From: Anaerolineaceae bacterium
Lineage (GTDB): Bacteria > Chloroflexota > Anaerolineae > Aggregatilineales > Phototrophicaceae
Assembly: GCA_002699585.1 (NCBI GenBank)
Contig: PABP01000032.1
Span: forward strand, 14,636 to 78,635
Direction: 5' to 3'
Length of the DNA stretch: 64,000 nucleotides
Shown: positions 8,729 through 17,917 of the stretch, piece after piece
Layout: each line of letters opens with the position of its first letter
How positions within the stretch are numbered: position 1 is the first letter of the stretch
The notes under the pieces: generated by a model
What the model was told of the DNA's origin: nothing
What the model saw: only the letters and a program-made list of their open reading frames with translations
Database searches by the model: none
Made by a program: the position numbers and the translations under genes

Positions 8729-9048
8729 TTGGAACTGTTTCCCATGAGCAAAAGGTTTAGCTATGGGACACTTCACAGCAGCGCCACCATGACAGATGCA
8801 GTACATCGAGCAATCCAAATTAGCCAAGTGAGCATAAGGTCGCTGGCAGAGCAGTATGGTATCAATTCCAAGTCAGTGGCGAAGTGGAGAAGCGTTCTCA
8901 TACGCAAGATGCTCCAATGCATCCTAAACAAAAGCGGTTTACGGTGTTGAGTGTCGAATAAGAGGCACTCATTGTGGCGTTCCGCAAACGCACCTTGCCG
9001 CGGCTGGATGAGCACCTGTATGCCTTAAATATAGAAGGCGAGACTTAA
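8729..9048 (+). pseudogene. IS481-like transposase N-terminal fragment, frameshifted
   Basis: Reads HSSATMTDAVHRAIQISQ...SIRSLAEQYGINSKSVAKWR, the characteristic N-terminal HTH of IS481-type transposases. After a frameshift near 8915 it continues MHPKQKRFTVLSVE*EALIVAFRKRTLPRLDEHLYALN, again matching the family but with an in-frame stop. The catalytic domain is missing. A dead remnant. Confidence 0.75.
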
Positions 9049-9111
9049 TCTGACCCCCGAGTGACCTTTCGAGGATTCAGGAGAGTGTCAAGATGACGAG
9101 CGAGGTTTGGG

Positions 9112-9309
9112 ATGCTGAAGCTGGCAAAATAGTTGGGGAATGTGAGCCAAACCTGCAAAGTGATGGGCTATTCAAGAGACGGCTTCTATCGATTCAAGGA
9201 GCTATATGAGCAGCATTGCGAGGCGGGGCTACAGGAGACCAGCAAGAAGCCGAACCCCAAGAATCGATTGGCACAGACTGACTTCAGCTTGGTTCGGCGG
9301 GTCATCTAG
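9112..9309 (+). pseudogene. HTH-type transposase fragment with nonsense codon
   Basis: Reads [39 protein letters not shown]..., with the typical start of another IS481-related transposase (HTH around [20 protein letters not shown]). A TAG stop replaces codon 7, and the frame is cut by the inverted IS3 copy that begins at 9302. Confidence 0.75.
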
Positions 9310-9553
9310 ACTTTTTTTGCTGGTGCATGTCCAGCGTCAACTCGCCAATGAGCCGCTTCAGTTCTTCGTTCTCACGTTTGAGTTTGTTGTATTCGAGGAC
9401 CAAATGGATAGTTTCGCCACTGGCTTGACGCAGCCAGTCGTAGATCGACTCAGCACTCACCCCGTGCTGCTCAGCCGGATCAGCCACACGCTCGCCTGCC
9501 TGCATCTTGCTCAGTATTTCCTCTTTGATCTCTTAGGCAATCCCTCGGCTCAT
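9302..9553 (-). pseudogene. IS3-family OrfA, second copy, with early stop
   Basis: Homologue of the 83-residue OrfA at 7937 in inverted orientation. Starting from the equivalent ATG at 9553, the seventh codon is TAA where the other copy has AAA, so the protein is cut after MSRGIA. The rest (VADPAEQHGVSAESIYDWLR, YNKLKRENEELKRLIGELTL) stays in frame. An internal start at 9505 could still give a 67-residue product. Confidence 0.8.
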
Positions 9554-9616
9554 TAATTGACCCCTCTAGCTGGCTTTTTTCTCAGACGCTTGACTTACTA
9601 TAAGGGGTACCGATCA
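9302..9616 (-). repeat. long inverted repeat, right copy (IS3 end plus orfA)
   Basis: Inverted counterpart of 7875-8188. It interrupts the HTH transposase fragment that starts at 9112, so it inserted, or was joined by deletion, after that fragment was in place. Confidence 0.85.
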
Positions 9617-9655
9617 TAAAACACTATGTGATATTTGCACTCGTATTCTTACCTT

Positions 9656-9683
9656 TTAACTACCACCGATTAACTACCACCGA
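9656..9683. repeat. tandem 14-bp direct repeat, two copies
   Basis: TTAACTACCACCGA occurs twice with no spacer (9656-9669 and 9670-9683), 130 bp upstream of the surface-protein gene at 9814. It could be an operator for that gene or a slippage duplication. With only two copies, no strong claim is possible. Confidence 0.6.
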
Positions 9684-9813
9684 ATCATGAGTTCCTTTGT
9701 ATTTTCTATCTCATCAAACTTCTGAGAATATTTACATGTTTTCGACAGAAGTTTTTCAGAGATCTTTGCCCTGCTTCCGCTAAGCTGATGTTATATCAGG
9801 CAGCGGAGGGTCT

Positions 9814-11043
9814 ATGCGACGTATTCAGCTATTCATCATTCTGTCCCTTGCAGTAAGCAGTTTAGCGGTGTGGGCTGTGGCTTATCACCTGTCTCATGCA
9901 CCGCTGTCGAAGGTTGCCCCTCTGCCGACGCTCGCTGTGCTGGCTTCAGTTACGGCCTCAGATACGCCGACATTGATAGCCATTCCCAGTGAGACACCGA
10001 CCGCAACCGTCACATTGCTACCAAGCCCCACTTCAACTGCTACATCAACTGCCACTTTTACCGCCACACCCACGTTATCCACACGGGTGCTGGAGATCAG
10101 CGCCGTGATGCCGGGTATCTATATCCCGCCGACGGCGACGGATTTCCCGTTTGGCACCATATTGCTGCCTGCGCCACCGGAGCCGATTGAGCCGCTGCCA
10201 GATGCCACACAGGAACCGCCTCCCTATTCTGGCTGGTACAGCTTTGAGTCGGATCATCCGCTTGTTCAGTACAGCACGCCCTGGCAGGCACGGCAGATCG
10301 CACAAGCCAGTTGCGGGCAGTATCACCGCAGCGAGAACGTTACCAGTTACCTGACATTTCCCTTTGAAGGCGAAGGGCTACGGATTCGCTATGTTGCTGC
10401 TCGAAACATGGGCATTTTCGATGTGGTGGTGGATGGCGAAGTCATCGATACCGTCGATGGCTATGCTCCAGACCTAAGCTTTCCTGGTACACAGGTGTAT
10501 TTTGTCGGTTCTGGAACCCATACACTGACAATCCGCAGCGCTCAAAAGAAGCATAGCCAGAGTGACGGCTATGTGGTTGGACTGGATGCGATTCAGGTGT
10601 TCAGGGGATCGGAAAATATGCTGATTATGCCGCCTTCGGAAAGCCTAACGCCCTCCCAGGTACCTCAGCCTGCTGTGGATGTGGAGCTAGTCGCTGCTCC
10701 GTCACGCCAACAGCCAACGGCGACACCTGTTGCAGCGGGGCAGCTCACGGCATCTGTCGTGGTTGCTTATGACGAGAATGGCAACCGAGCTGTAGATCCT
10801 GCTGAAGGGGTAGCGGGTATTTCGGTGCGTGTGGTGGAAGTGGGTACGAATCGCGTGATGGCCCAAGCTGTCACGGATGCCCAGGGTTTTGCTCAGCTAC
10901 AGGTCATAACTTCTGCCGATGTGCAGCTAGTTGTGCCCTATTTTGGCAAGGTATGGAGCGTCACACAGGGTCGGGGTGGAAACCGTGTGACATCTTTTAC
11001 TCTGCTGCTCGAACCAGGTAATCAGCCGGGCTTGATTCCTTAG
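9814..11043 (+). CDS. secreted/membrane-anchored surface protein with carbohydrate-binding-like and Cna-B-like domains
   Basis: A 409-residue protein with an N-terminal signal or anchor helix (residues ~4-25), a Ser/Thr/Pro-rich stalk (about residues 35-100), and a beta-rich domain at ~130-275 (GWYSFESDHPLVQYSTPWQ, YHRSENVTSYLTFPFEGEGL, IDTVDGYAPDLSF, GTHTLTIRS, VVGLDAIQVF) resembling galactose-binding jelly rolls. The C-terminal domain (VVVAYDENGNRAVDPAEGV, VTDAQGFAQLQV) matches SdrD-B/Cna-B repeats. A GGAGGG ribosome binding site sits 4 bases before the ATG. Its position next to the channel genes suggests a cell-surface contact role during mating (inference). Confidence 0.7.
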   Translation: MRRIQLFIILSLAVSSLAVWAVAYHLSHAPLSKVAPLPTLAVLASVTASDTPTLIAIPSETPTATVTLLPSPTSTATSTATFTATPTLSTRVLEISAVMPGIYIPPTATDFPFGTILLPAPPEPIEPLPDATQEPPPYSGWYSFESDHPLVQYSTPWQARQIAQASCGQYHRSENVTSYLTFPFEGEGLRIRYVAARNMGIFDVVVDGEVIDTVDGYAPDLSFPGTQVYFVGSGTHTLTIRSAQKKHSQSDGYVVGLDAIQVFRGSENMLIMPPSESLTPSQVPQPAVDVELVAAPSRQQPTATPVAAGQLTASVVVAYDENGNRAVDPAEGVAGISVRVVEVGTNRVMAQAVTDAQGFAQLQVITSADVQLVVPYFGKVWSVTQGRGGNRVTSFTLLLEPGNQPGLIP

Positions 11044-11058
11044 GACAAGGCCCATCTA

Positions 11059-12234
11059 TCAGTTCTCACGCCAGCCTATCACCATGTCCCAAAAAGATGT
11101 CTGCACGATATGGCGACCCACTGCTCGGTATGACCATGAAGATAGATCAAATATATACACATTTTGTGTGCCATTACCGGGTTCAAGAAATGTGATTTGT
11201 GTGCCATTCGGTGACCACACAAAACTGTCGGCAGGGATTAAGCAAGTATCAATTACAGTGCCTGATTCCATATCGACTATGTGTAGCGTTTGCCGTTCCC
11301 ATTGGTAATCAGGTTTAAACGCTAAATATCGACTATCAGGTGACAAGCTCATATTTTGTGGATGGCGGATGCGGAATAAGCCCAAGTCAAAGAGGGTAGT
11401 CATGAAATTACCATCTCTATCATACAAGGCTAGTCGGGTGTCGTCATTGCTAACTGATGATTCAGCAACAAAAGTCGAGGAGTCAGGAAACCATACCACC
11501 ACTGCGTCATTCGATAATTGTAGTTCAGTCAAAAGTTCGCCACTAGATACGTCGTACAAAGCATGATAATGGCGACTTTCATCGGTGTCGTAATGATAGT
11601 AAACCGTCCTTGTGAAATCTGGCGAAGGGAACTGGATGTACTCACGCTGAAATCCTGAGCCTCCATCCAATATGTCGATGGCTGAGTTCCACTGGGACGT
11701 TGTGTTATCGAATGGATTGAGCATGACCAATTCGTCTAAATCATGCACATAGTCTTCGGAATATTCATAAAGAATGTGTTCATTGTTAAGCCAGTACATT
11801 GCTCGATAGCCCCACATTTGAAGCCAGGAGTTCTCCCAGGGGACGGAATAAACAATGGTGTTGTCAAGTGTACTGTAGACATGGATGGCTTCAATAACAT
11901 GCAAATGGTTAAAGGATTCAGCATAGATAACTTGTCTTTCTAACCCAGCATACCAGCGATTATCGGGAGATAGTCGTCCATCAGGATAGCGTCCAATCCG
12001 TGCGACAACGCGGGGTGTTTCCCACGCTGCATTGATACCATGTAGTCCGCCGTAGCCTGTTGCAAGAATTGTTCCGTTATATGACCAATTATCAGCAGAA
12101 GCACGAGAAGCACATTGTTCATCGACAGACCATCCATCTTCCTGAGCGATTGCTGGAAGTAAGAAGCAAGTGACAACCATCAGGATAAGAACATATCGGA
12201 TCACGGTAAAAACTCTCAAACGAGCGATTAGCAT
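11059..12234 (-). CDS. secreted PD40/WD40-like beta-propeller protein
   Basis: A 391-residue protein with an N-terminal signal peptide (hydrophobic residues ~10-30, ending near AIAQ). Propeller blades carry the PD40 type motif (GRLSPDNRWYAGL, MSLSPDSRYLAFKPD, FVWSPNGTQITFL). It is clearly paralogous to the protein at 31433-32530: both share the order W-S-V/I-x-E-Q-C, LSPD-WYA, VYST-D, YVVPWEN/YSVPWEN, YWLNN/YWLDN. The function is unknown. It lies on the minus strand among plus-strand conjugation genes, convergent with 9814 and divergent from 12264. Confidence 0.65.
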   Translation of the reverse strand: MLIARLRVFTVIRYVLILMVVTCFLLPAIAQEDGWSVDEQCASRASADNWSYNGTILATGYGGLHGINAAWETPRVVARIGRYPDGRLSPDNRWYAGLERQVIYAESFNHLHVIEAIHVYSTLDNTIVYSVPWENSWLQMWGYRAMYWLNNEHILYEYSEDYVHDLDELVMLNPFDNTTSQWNSAIDILDGGSGFQREYIQFPSPDFTRTVYYHYDTDESRHYHALYDVSSGELLTELQLSNDAVVVWFPDSSTFVAESSVSNDDTRLALYDRDGNFMTTLFDLGLFRIRHPQNMSLSPDSRYLAFKPDYQWERQTLHIVDMESGTVIDTCLIPADSFVWSPNGTQITFLEPGNGTQNVYIFDLSSWSYRAVGRHIVQTSFWDMVIGWREN

Positions 12235-12263
12235 TATCGAAAGTGTAGCATGAAAGGCCTGAT

Positions 12264-12887
12264 GTGAGACTCAAGCAATCCTTCTATCTACTCGCTTCGC
12301 CCATATTCATGATCTTTGCAACGCTGGCCTGTGGCACCGTCGTCAGTGAGTTGCCTTACTACACCTGCCCGACGATCATGCCACAGCCAAAGGCAACCGT
12401 GCTTCCGGGCACGTTGTTACCGCCGCCTTTGCCTTCTCCCACGCCCTATACCATCGCGCCGCCGCAGGACTTTTACATCGGGGATGCGGTGCTAGTGGGC
12501 CAGGAGGGGGCAGATTTTCACCTGAGCTTTCGCTTACAGAATGTCGAAGTTCAGGCGGCAGGCGAAAATACTCTGGTGACCTGGCAGCTAGAAGTTAGTA
12601 ATCTGGGAACCGGGTCCTACGAAACGATTCCGCCTGCTTTGATGTTCATCACGCGGATCAACACGGCCTATGGCGAACAGAGCGGAACATGGCATACATC
12701 CGAAGCGGCGATGGAAGCCGCAGATTTGACGCAGGAGAATTACGATCCGCTTCCGCCGGGTGCGACACGTAGCTATCGACTGGCGGCCTACATCCCTGCT
12801 GGCAGCGTGAGCCAGTTCGCCTATTTGCTGGATGGTGAAGGTGAAAACCGTATCACCTGGGCCAATACCCCCAATCCTTATTGCTAA
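12264..12887 (+). CDS. lipoprotein
   Basis: A 207-residue protein starting at GTG 12264. The signal peptide ends in a lipobox (FATLAC; the Cys is near residue 23), a short Pro-rich linker follows, and then a beta-sandwich-like domain (DFHLSFRLQNVEVQAAGENT, WQLEVSNLGTGSYETIPPA) resembling DUF4352-type extracellular domains. It lies 9 bp upstream of the VirB6-like gene, so it is probably the first gene of the transfer operon and could serve the role that small lipoproteins play in type IV secretion (inference). Confidence 0.65.
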   Translation: MRLKQSFYLLASPIFMIFATLACGTVVSELPYYTCPTIMPQPKATVLPGTLLPPPLPSPTPYTIAPPQDFYIGDAVLVGQEGADFHLSFRLQNVEVQAAGENTLVTWQLEVSNLGTGSYETIPPALMFITRINTAYGEQSGTWHTSEAAMEAADLTQENYDPLPPGATRSYRLAAYIPAGSVSQFAYLLDGEGENRITWANTPNPYC

Positions 12888-12896
12888 GGAGGTAAC

Positions 12897-15410
12897 ATGC
12901 CAGATTTCGCCAGGATGATGGATGAGCTTCAGTACAACCTGATCGTACTGGTCGCCGGAATTCACTGGAGCCTGCAAAAAGCCGTGCTGATGGCGGGCTA
13001 TACGGTGAAGCTGATCAACGATTGGTTAATTGAGCACGCCTTTGTACCCATTATCGCCCAGACCAACGACAGCTTACACGTGGCTGTGGGCTATGTGTTT
13101 ATCATTGCGCTGCTGGTGTTGGGTCTGACGTATATGCTGGCGGCGATTATTCGGCTGGATGTGGTAAGTCCGCGCAATGCGATCATCTGGTATGTGGCAG
13201 GCGCATTATTCTTCACTGTCGGACCGAGCCTCTACCAGGGCATGAACGATTTCCGACTGAGCCTCAGTCAGGTGATGTACGTCAGCGTGCTGGATGGTCT
13301 TAACAGCAACGCCGGGGATTTCTCGTCACTGGCACAGGTCAATTCCAATGATCTTGAATTAGGGACGCTGTGTGATCAGTTCGATGTGTATTTGCCAGGT
13401 GCTACCGGGCCAGGTCCGATTGATGGGCTGGATATTGCGATGGCTTATTTGCGCGGGCACGCTGAGGATGTGATGGGCTATCCACAGCCAGTGAATTCAC
13501 CGGGTTGTGAGCTTTACATGCAAAATCCCAATCCGTCGACCTGGGCTGGAACGGGTGGCAGTTCGGTGGTGCCGATGGATTGGAACCTGACTGGCAGCTA
13601 CTTCGATCACGATGCATCACCAATCACCTGGGATGAGGCTGAAGCACAGACGCGCACCCGAGCGGTATCGCGCGCAGGCGCGTCTCAACAGCGGGCGCTA
13701 ACAGCCTGGCCGCTGCTGCTGTTCGGGTTGGTGGAACAGATCGTGCATCTGCTGATCACGATTGCAATGGGCATTACGTTTGTTTCGTTCGGTATCGCCA
13801 TCCTGTTCGCGTTCTTCAAGCGCACTGAGAGCATCGCCCACAGCATCATCAATCAGTGGATTGAACTGATTGTGCAGACGGTCATCATTGCGCTCATTCA
13901 AGGGCTGGTGATTGGCTTCTTTCTGGCAGGTGCGGCGACGGGCAGTGCTGCGGCTATCGTTGGTATCGGCGTGATCTGTCTGGTGTTCATGCTGATTACG
14001 ATGTGGTCCGGCATCAAAGCGGTATGGAACAGCTTTAATCGGCTTTTCAATGCGATGAGTCAGGTAACGGGCGGCGTGATGCTGTCTCCTGGTTCGGCAG
14101 CGCTGGCGACAGCAGGCGCAGGTGCCTTGGCGACGGGCGCAGCCGTTGCTGTGGGGTCCAATGCGCTGGCAGGTATATCGGCACTGAACCAGGGTGCAAC
14201 TACAGCTCAGGCGGCAGGTATCACCTTTGGCGGATCGCATACGCTGAGTGGGGCTGCTCGCACACTGGCTTATCTACCTGGTGCACGCAATACGTCATTG
14301 GGTGAAGCAGCAGAGCAATTCACCGAAGGCAGCGTGACGCGGCAGGTCGCACGCAATGTACCGATGATTGGACGCGTAGCCGGTCCAGTTGTCGGAGCCA
14401 AACTGCTGAGCAATCGTGACCCCGACAGTGCAGACTACAACGAACAGGGACAGGTGATCAATCGTCCCATGCTGGTTCCAGCAGTGGGTGAAGGGCTGGA
14501 TACCTGGACGCTGCCACGCTCAGCACGCGACAGCCAGAATGCCAGAACGCGAGCGGAATTCTTTGAGGATGCCGAAGGTGAGATGCTGCCTGGCAACCTG
14601 CCTGATCGGGTTCGTTCAGGTCGTATGGGAACGTTTACGCCAGAGTCACCAGTATCAACAACGACCAGCAATGACCTGAATGAGCAGCGTCGCCAGGATC
14701 GCAGCGATTACGCTTCTGAGATGCAGAGTGAAGAGATGGAACAGCACCTATCGGATGCGCTTCGTGCCCACACCGGCACACACTCCACGCTAAGTGCGAT
14801 GCTTGGCCAACTTCGAATAGAAGGTGTATCGAATGTGGCGAGTGTCCTGGGCGATGTCATAGGTCAGGTGCAAGCAGATCGTCAGCAGTCCGGGCAACCC
14901 GCAAACACAGGCATGGATCACCTCCAGGTCGCTGAACACATGGCGCAGGTGATGGGTGTTACGCCTCAGGAAAACGGCGGATCATCCATTCAGCAGGATT
15001 TGGCCCGCTTTGGCTTGTTTGTGAATCAGGCGCTGCGGTTGGGATTATCCCCACAGCAAACGGATCAGGTCGTGCGCGAGGTGCAATCATCACCAGATGG
15101 CAAGCTGCCGATGCAGACACGCGAGCTGCTCGACAAGCAGGTACAGACGACACAGGGTGTCTCATGGGTCAAGGCGCGTAATGAAGTCGATAGACTGGAA
15201 CACAGCGCCCGGATGCTGCCGACAGAAATTTCGGCTTATGGTGCGGTGCCCGTGCCGATAGAAACAGCTCAAGCACAGGTCAGTGTAAAGGTGGAACCCA
15301 GGGTGCAGGTCAATGTGCAACCCGCTGCCGATACGACTTACGATACAGCCGTGAAGAAAGAATCCCAACTGGGTGGCAGCGGTAACGTCATTGGAGGCCG
15401 GGAAGCATGA
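12897..15410 (+). CDS. VirB6/TrbL-like conjugation channel protein
   Basis: An 837-residue polytopic protein. Hydrophobic segments lie near residues 10-45, 60-85, 95-115, 275-305, 325-360 and 360-385 (LVVIGFFLAGAATGSAAAIV-like, FMLITMWSGIKAVWNSFNRL). A long hydrophilic C-terminal tail (~residues 500-837) is rich in Gln, Ser and Asp. This two-part layout is that of TrbL/VirB6 channel proteins of type IV secretion systems. An excellent Shine-Dalgarno (AAGGAGGT) precedes the ATG. The stop overlaps the start of the next gene (ATGA). Confidence 0.75.
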   Translation: MPDFARMMDELQYNLIVLVAGIHWSLQKAVLMAGYTVKLINDWLIEHAFVPIIAQTNDSLHVAVGYVFIIALLVLGLTYMLAAIIRLDVVSPRNAIIWYVAGALFFTVGPSLYQGMNDFRLSLSQVMYVSVLDGLNSNAGDFSSLAQVNSNDLELGTLCDQFDVYLPGATGPGPIDGLDIAMAYLRGHAEDVMGYPQPVNSPGCELYMQNPNPSTWAGTGGSSVVPMDWNLTGSYFDHDASPITWDEAEAQTRTRAVSRAGASQQRALTAWPLLLFGLVEQIVHLLITIAMGITFVSFGIAILFAFFKRTESIAHSIINQWIELIVQTVIIALIQGLVIGFFLAGAATGSAAAIVGIGVICLVFMLITMWSGIKAVWNSFNRLFNAMSQVTGGVMLSPGSAALATAGAGALATGAAVAVGSNALAGISALNQGATTAQAAGITFGGSHTLSGAARTLAYLPGARNTSLGEAAEQFTEGSVTRQVARNVPMIGRVAGPVVGAKLLSNRDPDSADYNEQGQVINRPMLVPAVGEGLDTWTLPRSARDSQNARTRAEFFEDAEGEMLPGNLPDRVRSGRMGTFTPESPVSTTTSNDLNEQRRQDRSDYASEMQSEEMEQHLSDALRAHTGTHSTLSAMLGQLRIEGVSNVASVLGDVIGQVQADRQQSGQPANTGMDHLQVAEHMAQVMGVTPQENGGSSIQQDLARFGLFVNQALRLGLSPQQTDQVVREVQSSPDGKLPMQTRELLDKQVQTTQGVSWVKARNEVDRLEHSARMLPTEISAYGAVPVPIETAQAQVSVKVEPRVQVNVQPAADTTYDTAVKKESQLGGSGNVIGGREA

Positions 15411-16759
15411 TTGAAAAACTGCGCTACCATCCTTTGGATGAGTTGAATGCACTCTCGCTTGAGGAACTGCAGGCCTTGTGGGAACTGGTGCCAACCGATC
15501 GCCAGAAAAGCTATCGTACAGCTTATGATCGGGAAGTACGTAATGCAGGTGCGATTGGTTCGGATGATTTAGAAGGGCGAGTCGCTGCCGAGTTGCTGAA
15601 TCGCTATCAGGAAACGGCGCTGGTGCCAGTGGGGACGCGCTGGGCACGGACGCCGCAGCGGGTGCAGACGGCTGCCAGAGAAAACGATCTGCCGCAGATC
15701 GGCGAAGCAGGGGCTGATGTTGCAGCAGGTAAGCCGTCTCCGAAGCTGCTGATGGCAATGGCGGCCATCTTGCTGATTTTCGTGGGCGTGATGGCATTTC
15801 GGCTGCTGAGTGGCGGCGCTGATGAAGTGGCACTGCATGTGACGCCACAGGCCTCACCATCACCCACGCTTGAAATCAGCCCCACACCGACACCCCTGGC
15901 GCTCGAAGCGCAGGACGATGTGATTGCTGGCGGCGACTCTGAGCGAGCGGCAACTTACCCGGTGAATTTGCAGGTTGTGACATCCAGTAGCGAGACGCCG
16001 CGTGTGTGGGTTGTGCAGCGTCGCAATATCGATGCCGCTGAGTGGAACTACGATCCCAATCCTGATATTGCCTCGTTTGTGAACGGCATGGTCGTGCGGC
16101 TTTTGATTGGCATTCCCTGGTCGGAGGATAACGCCGCCTTGTTCGATGCTATAAAGGAGGATGCTGTCTTCAATCTGACGCTGAACACGGGTGCAGTACT
16201 GCGCTATGAATTCGCGGATAAGTCCGAGGTGCTGCGAAGTGATACTGGGATTTTTCGGCAGGTGGGGCCGGGGCTGGTACTGCTTCTAATTGGTGAGCTG
16301 GATGAGAACGGCCTGCCGACGGCGACGCGCACCCTGGTGACAGCCAGCTATCCGCCGGAGCAGGAACTGAGCCGTCTGGATGAACTGGTTTCGCTGGTGA
16401 CACTGCCAACTGTAACCGCACCGATGATTACTCCAACACCCATTGCCACTGTAGAAACTGCCGCTGACCTGGATGTGCAGATCATCAGTGTGACGACTGT
16501 TGAAGGGCAACTAACGGTTCAGATGCGAATTTACAACCAGGGCTATGAAGCCGTAACCTTCACACCGGATGACATCTGGCTGGCTCTGGGCTACGCTGAA
16601 AATCCAGCCGGACCGCGCAACCCGGCAGAGGGATTGCAAGCGTTCGATCTGCTACCGGAGCAGGCGGTTGACCTGACGCTGGTCTGGTATTGGGCGGGCG
16701 AATCGTACGCGAGTATAGGTATCGGAGAGTACCGCTTCGCTATTCAGCTAAGGCGTTAA
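15407..16759 (+). CDS. single-pass membrane protein of the transfer operon
   Basis: A 450-residue protein with a ~115-residue cytoplasmic N-terminus, one transmembrane helix (about 121-140, LLMAMAAILLIFVGVMAFRL), a Pro/Thr-rich stretch and an extracytoplasmic domain of ~290 residues ending in a beta-rich module (LDVQIISVTTVEGQLTVQMR, DDIWLALGYAENPAGP). It overlaps the VirB6-like gene by 4 bp. The family is not recognised. The topology resembles VirB8/VirB10-like assembly factors, but no sequence signature supports that. A second copy of its last ~30 codons lies at 17608-17708. Confidence 0.6.
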   Translation: MIEKLRYHPLDELNALSLEELQALWELVPTDRQKSYRTAYDREVRNAGAIGSDDLEGRVAAELLNRYQETALVPVGTRWARTPQRVQTAARENDLPQIGEAGADVAAGKPSPKLLMAMAAILLIFVGVMAFRLLSGGADEVALHVTPQASPSPTLEISPTPTPLALEAQDDVIAGGDSERAATYPVNLQVVTSSSETPRVWVVQRRNIDAAEWNYDPNPDIASFVNGMVVRLLIGIPWSEDNAALFDAIKEDAVFNLTLNTGAVLRYEFADKSEVLRSDTGIFRQVGPGLVLLLIGELDENGLPTATRTLVTASYPPEQELSRLDELVSLVTLPTVTAPMITPTPIATVETAADLDVQIISVTTVEGQLTVQMRIYNQGYEAVTFTPDDIWLALGYAENPAGPRNPAEGLQAFDLLPEQAVDLTLVWYWAGESYASIGIGEYRFAIQLRR

Positions 16760-16837
16760 AGTTGATTGCCCGAGAAAACGGCGGAGAGGGATTGCACCCC
16801 AACTTTGTAAAAGTTTCGGTTGTAGTGTCACCCTGAG

Positions 16838-17539
16838 TCACGGGCTTGGAATGATCTTGGTACGTCCTTCCCACTCCCCGTACTCTGCGATTGGTCTGAA
16901 GCGAAGCGTCGTGAACTCGAAGTGAAAATCCTTGCGCTGGCGCTCGACCATTGCAACCGCATGGCGCTCTGCTCGAGGCACGGAGCTATGTCCACGGACC
17001 ATTTCGACCATCTCTCGTTGGGAGGTCCAGACTGAAAAGGTAGAAACTGTGCGAGGCAGCCTCATTGCTGCTGCCGCAAAGGTCGTGCCTGGATGGTCTC
17101 GCACAAGTTCTTCGACTGGCTTGCCCCAACGAATGAAGCGCGGGACCTGTGGCAACTTCATCCGTGCGAGCGTCACCGCGACCACAGGGGCTTCGGGATC
17201 TTGTTCGCCAACGCTTTCTGGAAGGCCATCGAATTCGGTAACGTGACCCCAGCGCCGCAGGAACGCCAACCGCACATGCCAGCCGGTAGCAACCGCACGG
17301 CCAAGTTGTGTGCCATCAAGAAAATCGTCTATTGCAGCATGGCTCTCCCACTCTGCAAACATCGTCAGATGGCGGAGTTGCATCCGTGCTGGCGATAGGA
17401 TAGGGGCACCAAGCGTCATCTTCGACATACATTCTGCGTGGATGAGGCCAGGGACTTTTTTCTCGGTCGGTGGGCGCAAGAGCGCGTTGACCGCTGTAGC
17501 TATCTTTACTTTTGCAAAATGGAAGGTAAAAAGTTCCAT
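16838..17539 (-). CDS. CrtA/spheroidene-monooxygenase-like protein
   Basis: A 233-residue protein. Repeated motifs such as HLTMFAEWESHAAIDDFLDG, GWHVRLAFLRRWGHVTEFDG and TFSVWTSQREMVEMVRGHSS...ERHAVAMVERQRKDFHFEFTTLRF resemble the spheroidene monooxygenase-like dimeric barrel family, in which FSxW...M..Y/F....H is conserved. True carotenoid activity is unproven and no other carotenoid gene is present. It lies against the strand of the transfer genes, between the 3' end of the 450-residue gene and a duplicate of that 3' end, so it looks like inserted cargo. Confidence 0.5.
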   Translation of the reverse strand: MELFTFHFAKVKIATAVNALLRPPTEKKVPGLIHAECMSKMTLGAPILSPARMQLRHLTMFAEWESHAAIDDFLDGTQLGRAVATGWHVRLAFLRRWGHVTEFDGLPESVGEQDPEAPVVAVTLARMKLPQVPRFIRWGKPVEELVRDHPGTTFAAAAMRLPRTVSTFSVWTSQREMVEMVRGHSSVPRAERHAVAMVERQRKDFHFEFTTLRFRPIAEYGEWEGRTKIIPSP

Positions 17540-17607
17540 ATATCTTGCCGCCTAGCTCACATTAACCGGCATATCATCTTTATAAAGTCCATCGTAGGTA
17601 TTGTTGG

Positions 17608-17708
17608 AATAGGCAGTGAACCTAACGCTGGTCTGGTATCGGGCGGACGAACCCTATGCTGTGCTACAGATAGGCTGTTATCGATTTACTATTTCAGTCA
17701 TTCGCTAG
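17608..17708 (+). pseudogene. duplicated 3' end of the 450-residue transfer-operon gene
   Basis: One frame reads LTLVWYRADEPYAVLQIGCYRFTI and ends SVIR*, against LTLVWYWAGESYASIGIGEYRFAI ending QLRR* at the C-terminus of the gene ending at 16759. DNA similarity starts around 17608. No start or upstream part remains. It marks the other side of the CrtA-like insertion, or the relic of a second paralogue. Confidence 0.75.
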
Positions 17709-17880
17709 ATTAGATAAACTGAAGCAATCTAATTCAACTATATATTTCACATGTTACATATAATACTGTATTATGCATTATGATGTGAGCGTTACTCTTA
17801 TACTGTCGACGAGAGGTCGAAGTGATGGTGAGCGAGATGCCACTATCAGAAAAATGAGAGTGTCGACACTGGTTTTGTGG

Positions 17881-17911
17881 GGTGGCTTTACTCCGCGGGA
17901 GTAGAGTCACC
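17881..17911 (+). terminator. 14-bp hairpin, probable end of plus-strand transcription
   Basis: Stem 17881-17894 pairs with 17898-17911 around a GCG loop. All 14 pairs form on the plus strand, two of them G.U; on the minus strand those two become A-C mismatches. There is no long T-run, so it may be a processing or stabilising hairpin rather than a classic terminator. It lies between the transfer genes and the converging TIR gene. Confidence 0.5.
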
Positions 17912-17917
17912 TCATAA

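Larger units (their letters stand above)
7875..9616. mobile_element. graveyard of IS3 and IS481 fragments framed by inverted IS3 ends
   Basis: Both ends begin with the same IS3-type terminus (TGATCGGTACCCCTT...), reading inward at 7875 and, on the minus strand, at 9616. Each end carries an orfA copy. Between them are a broken IS3 orfB, a broken IS481-type transposase and the start of another HTH transposase, all on the plus strand. None of the full transposase sets is intact. The arrangement resembles a decayed composite transposon, or serial insertion of IS elements into each other. Confidence 0.8.

Noticed and set aside
15162-15863. 233-residue minus-strand frame
   Set aside because: Lies opposite the transfer-operon genes, is low complexity (Pro/Arg/Ser-rich) and has no family features.
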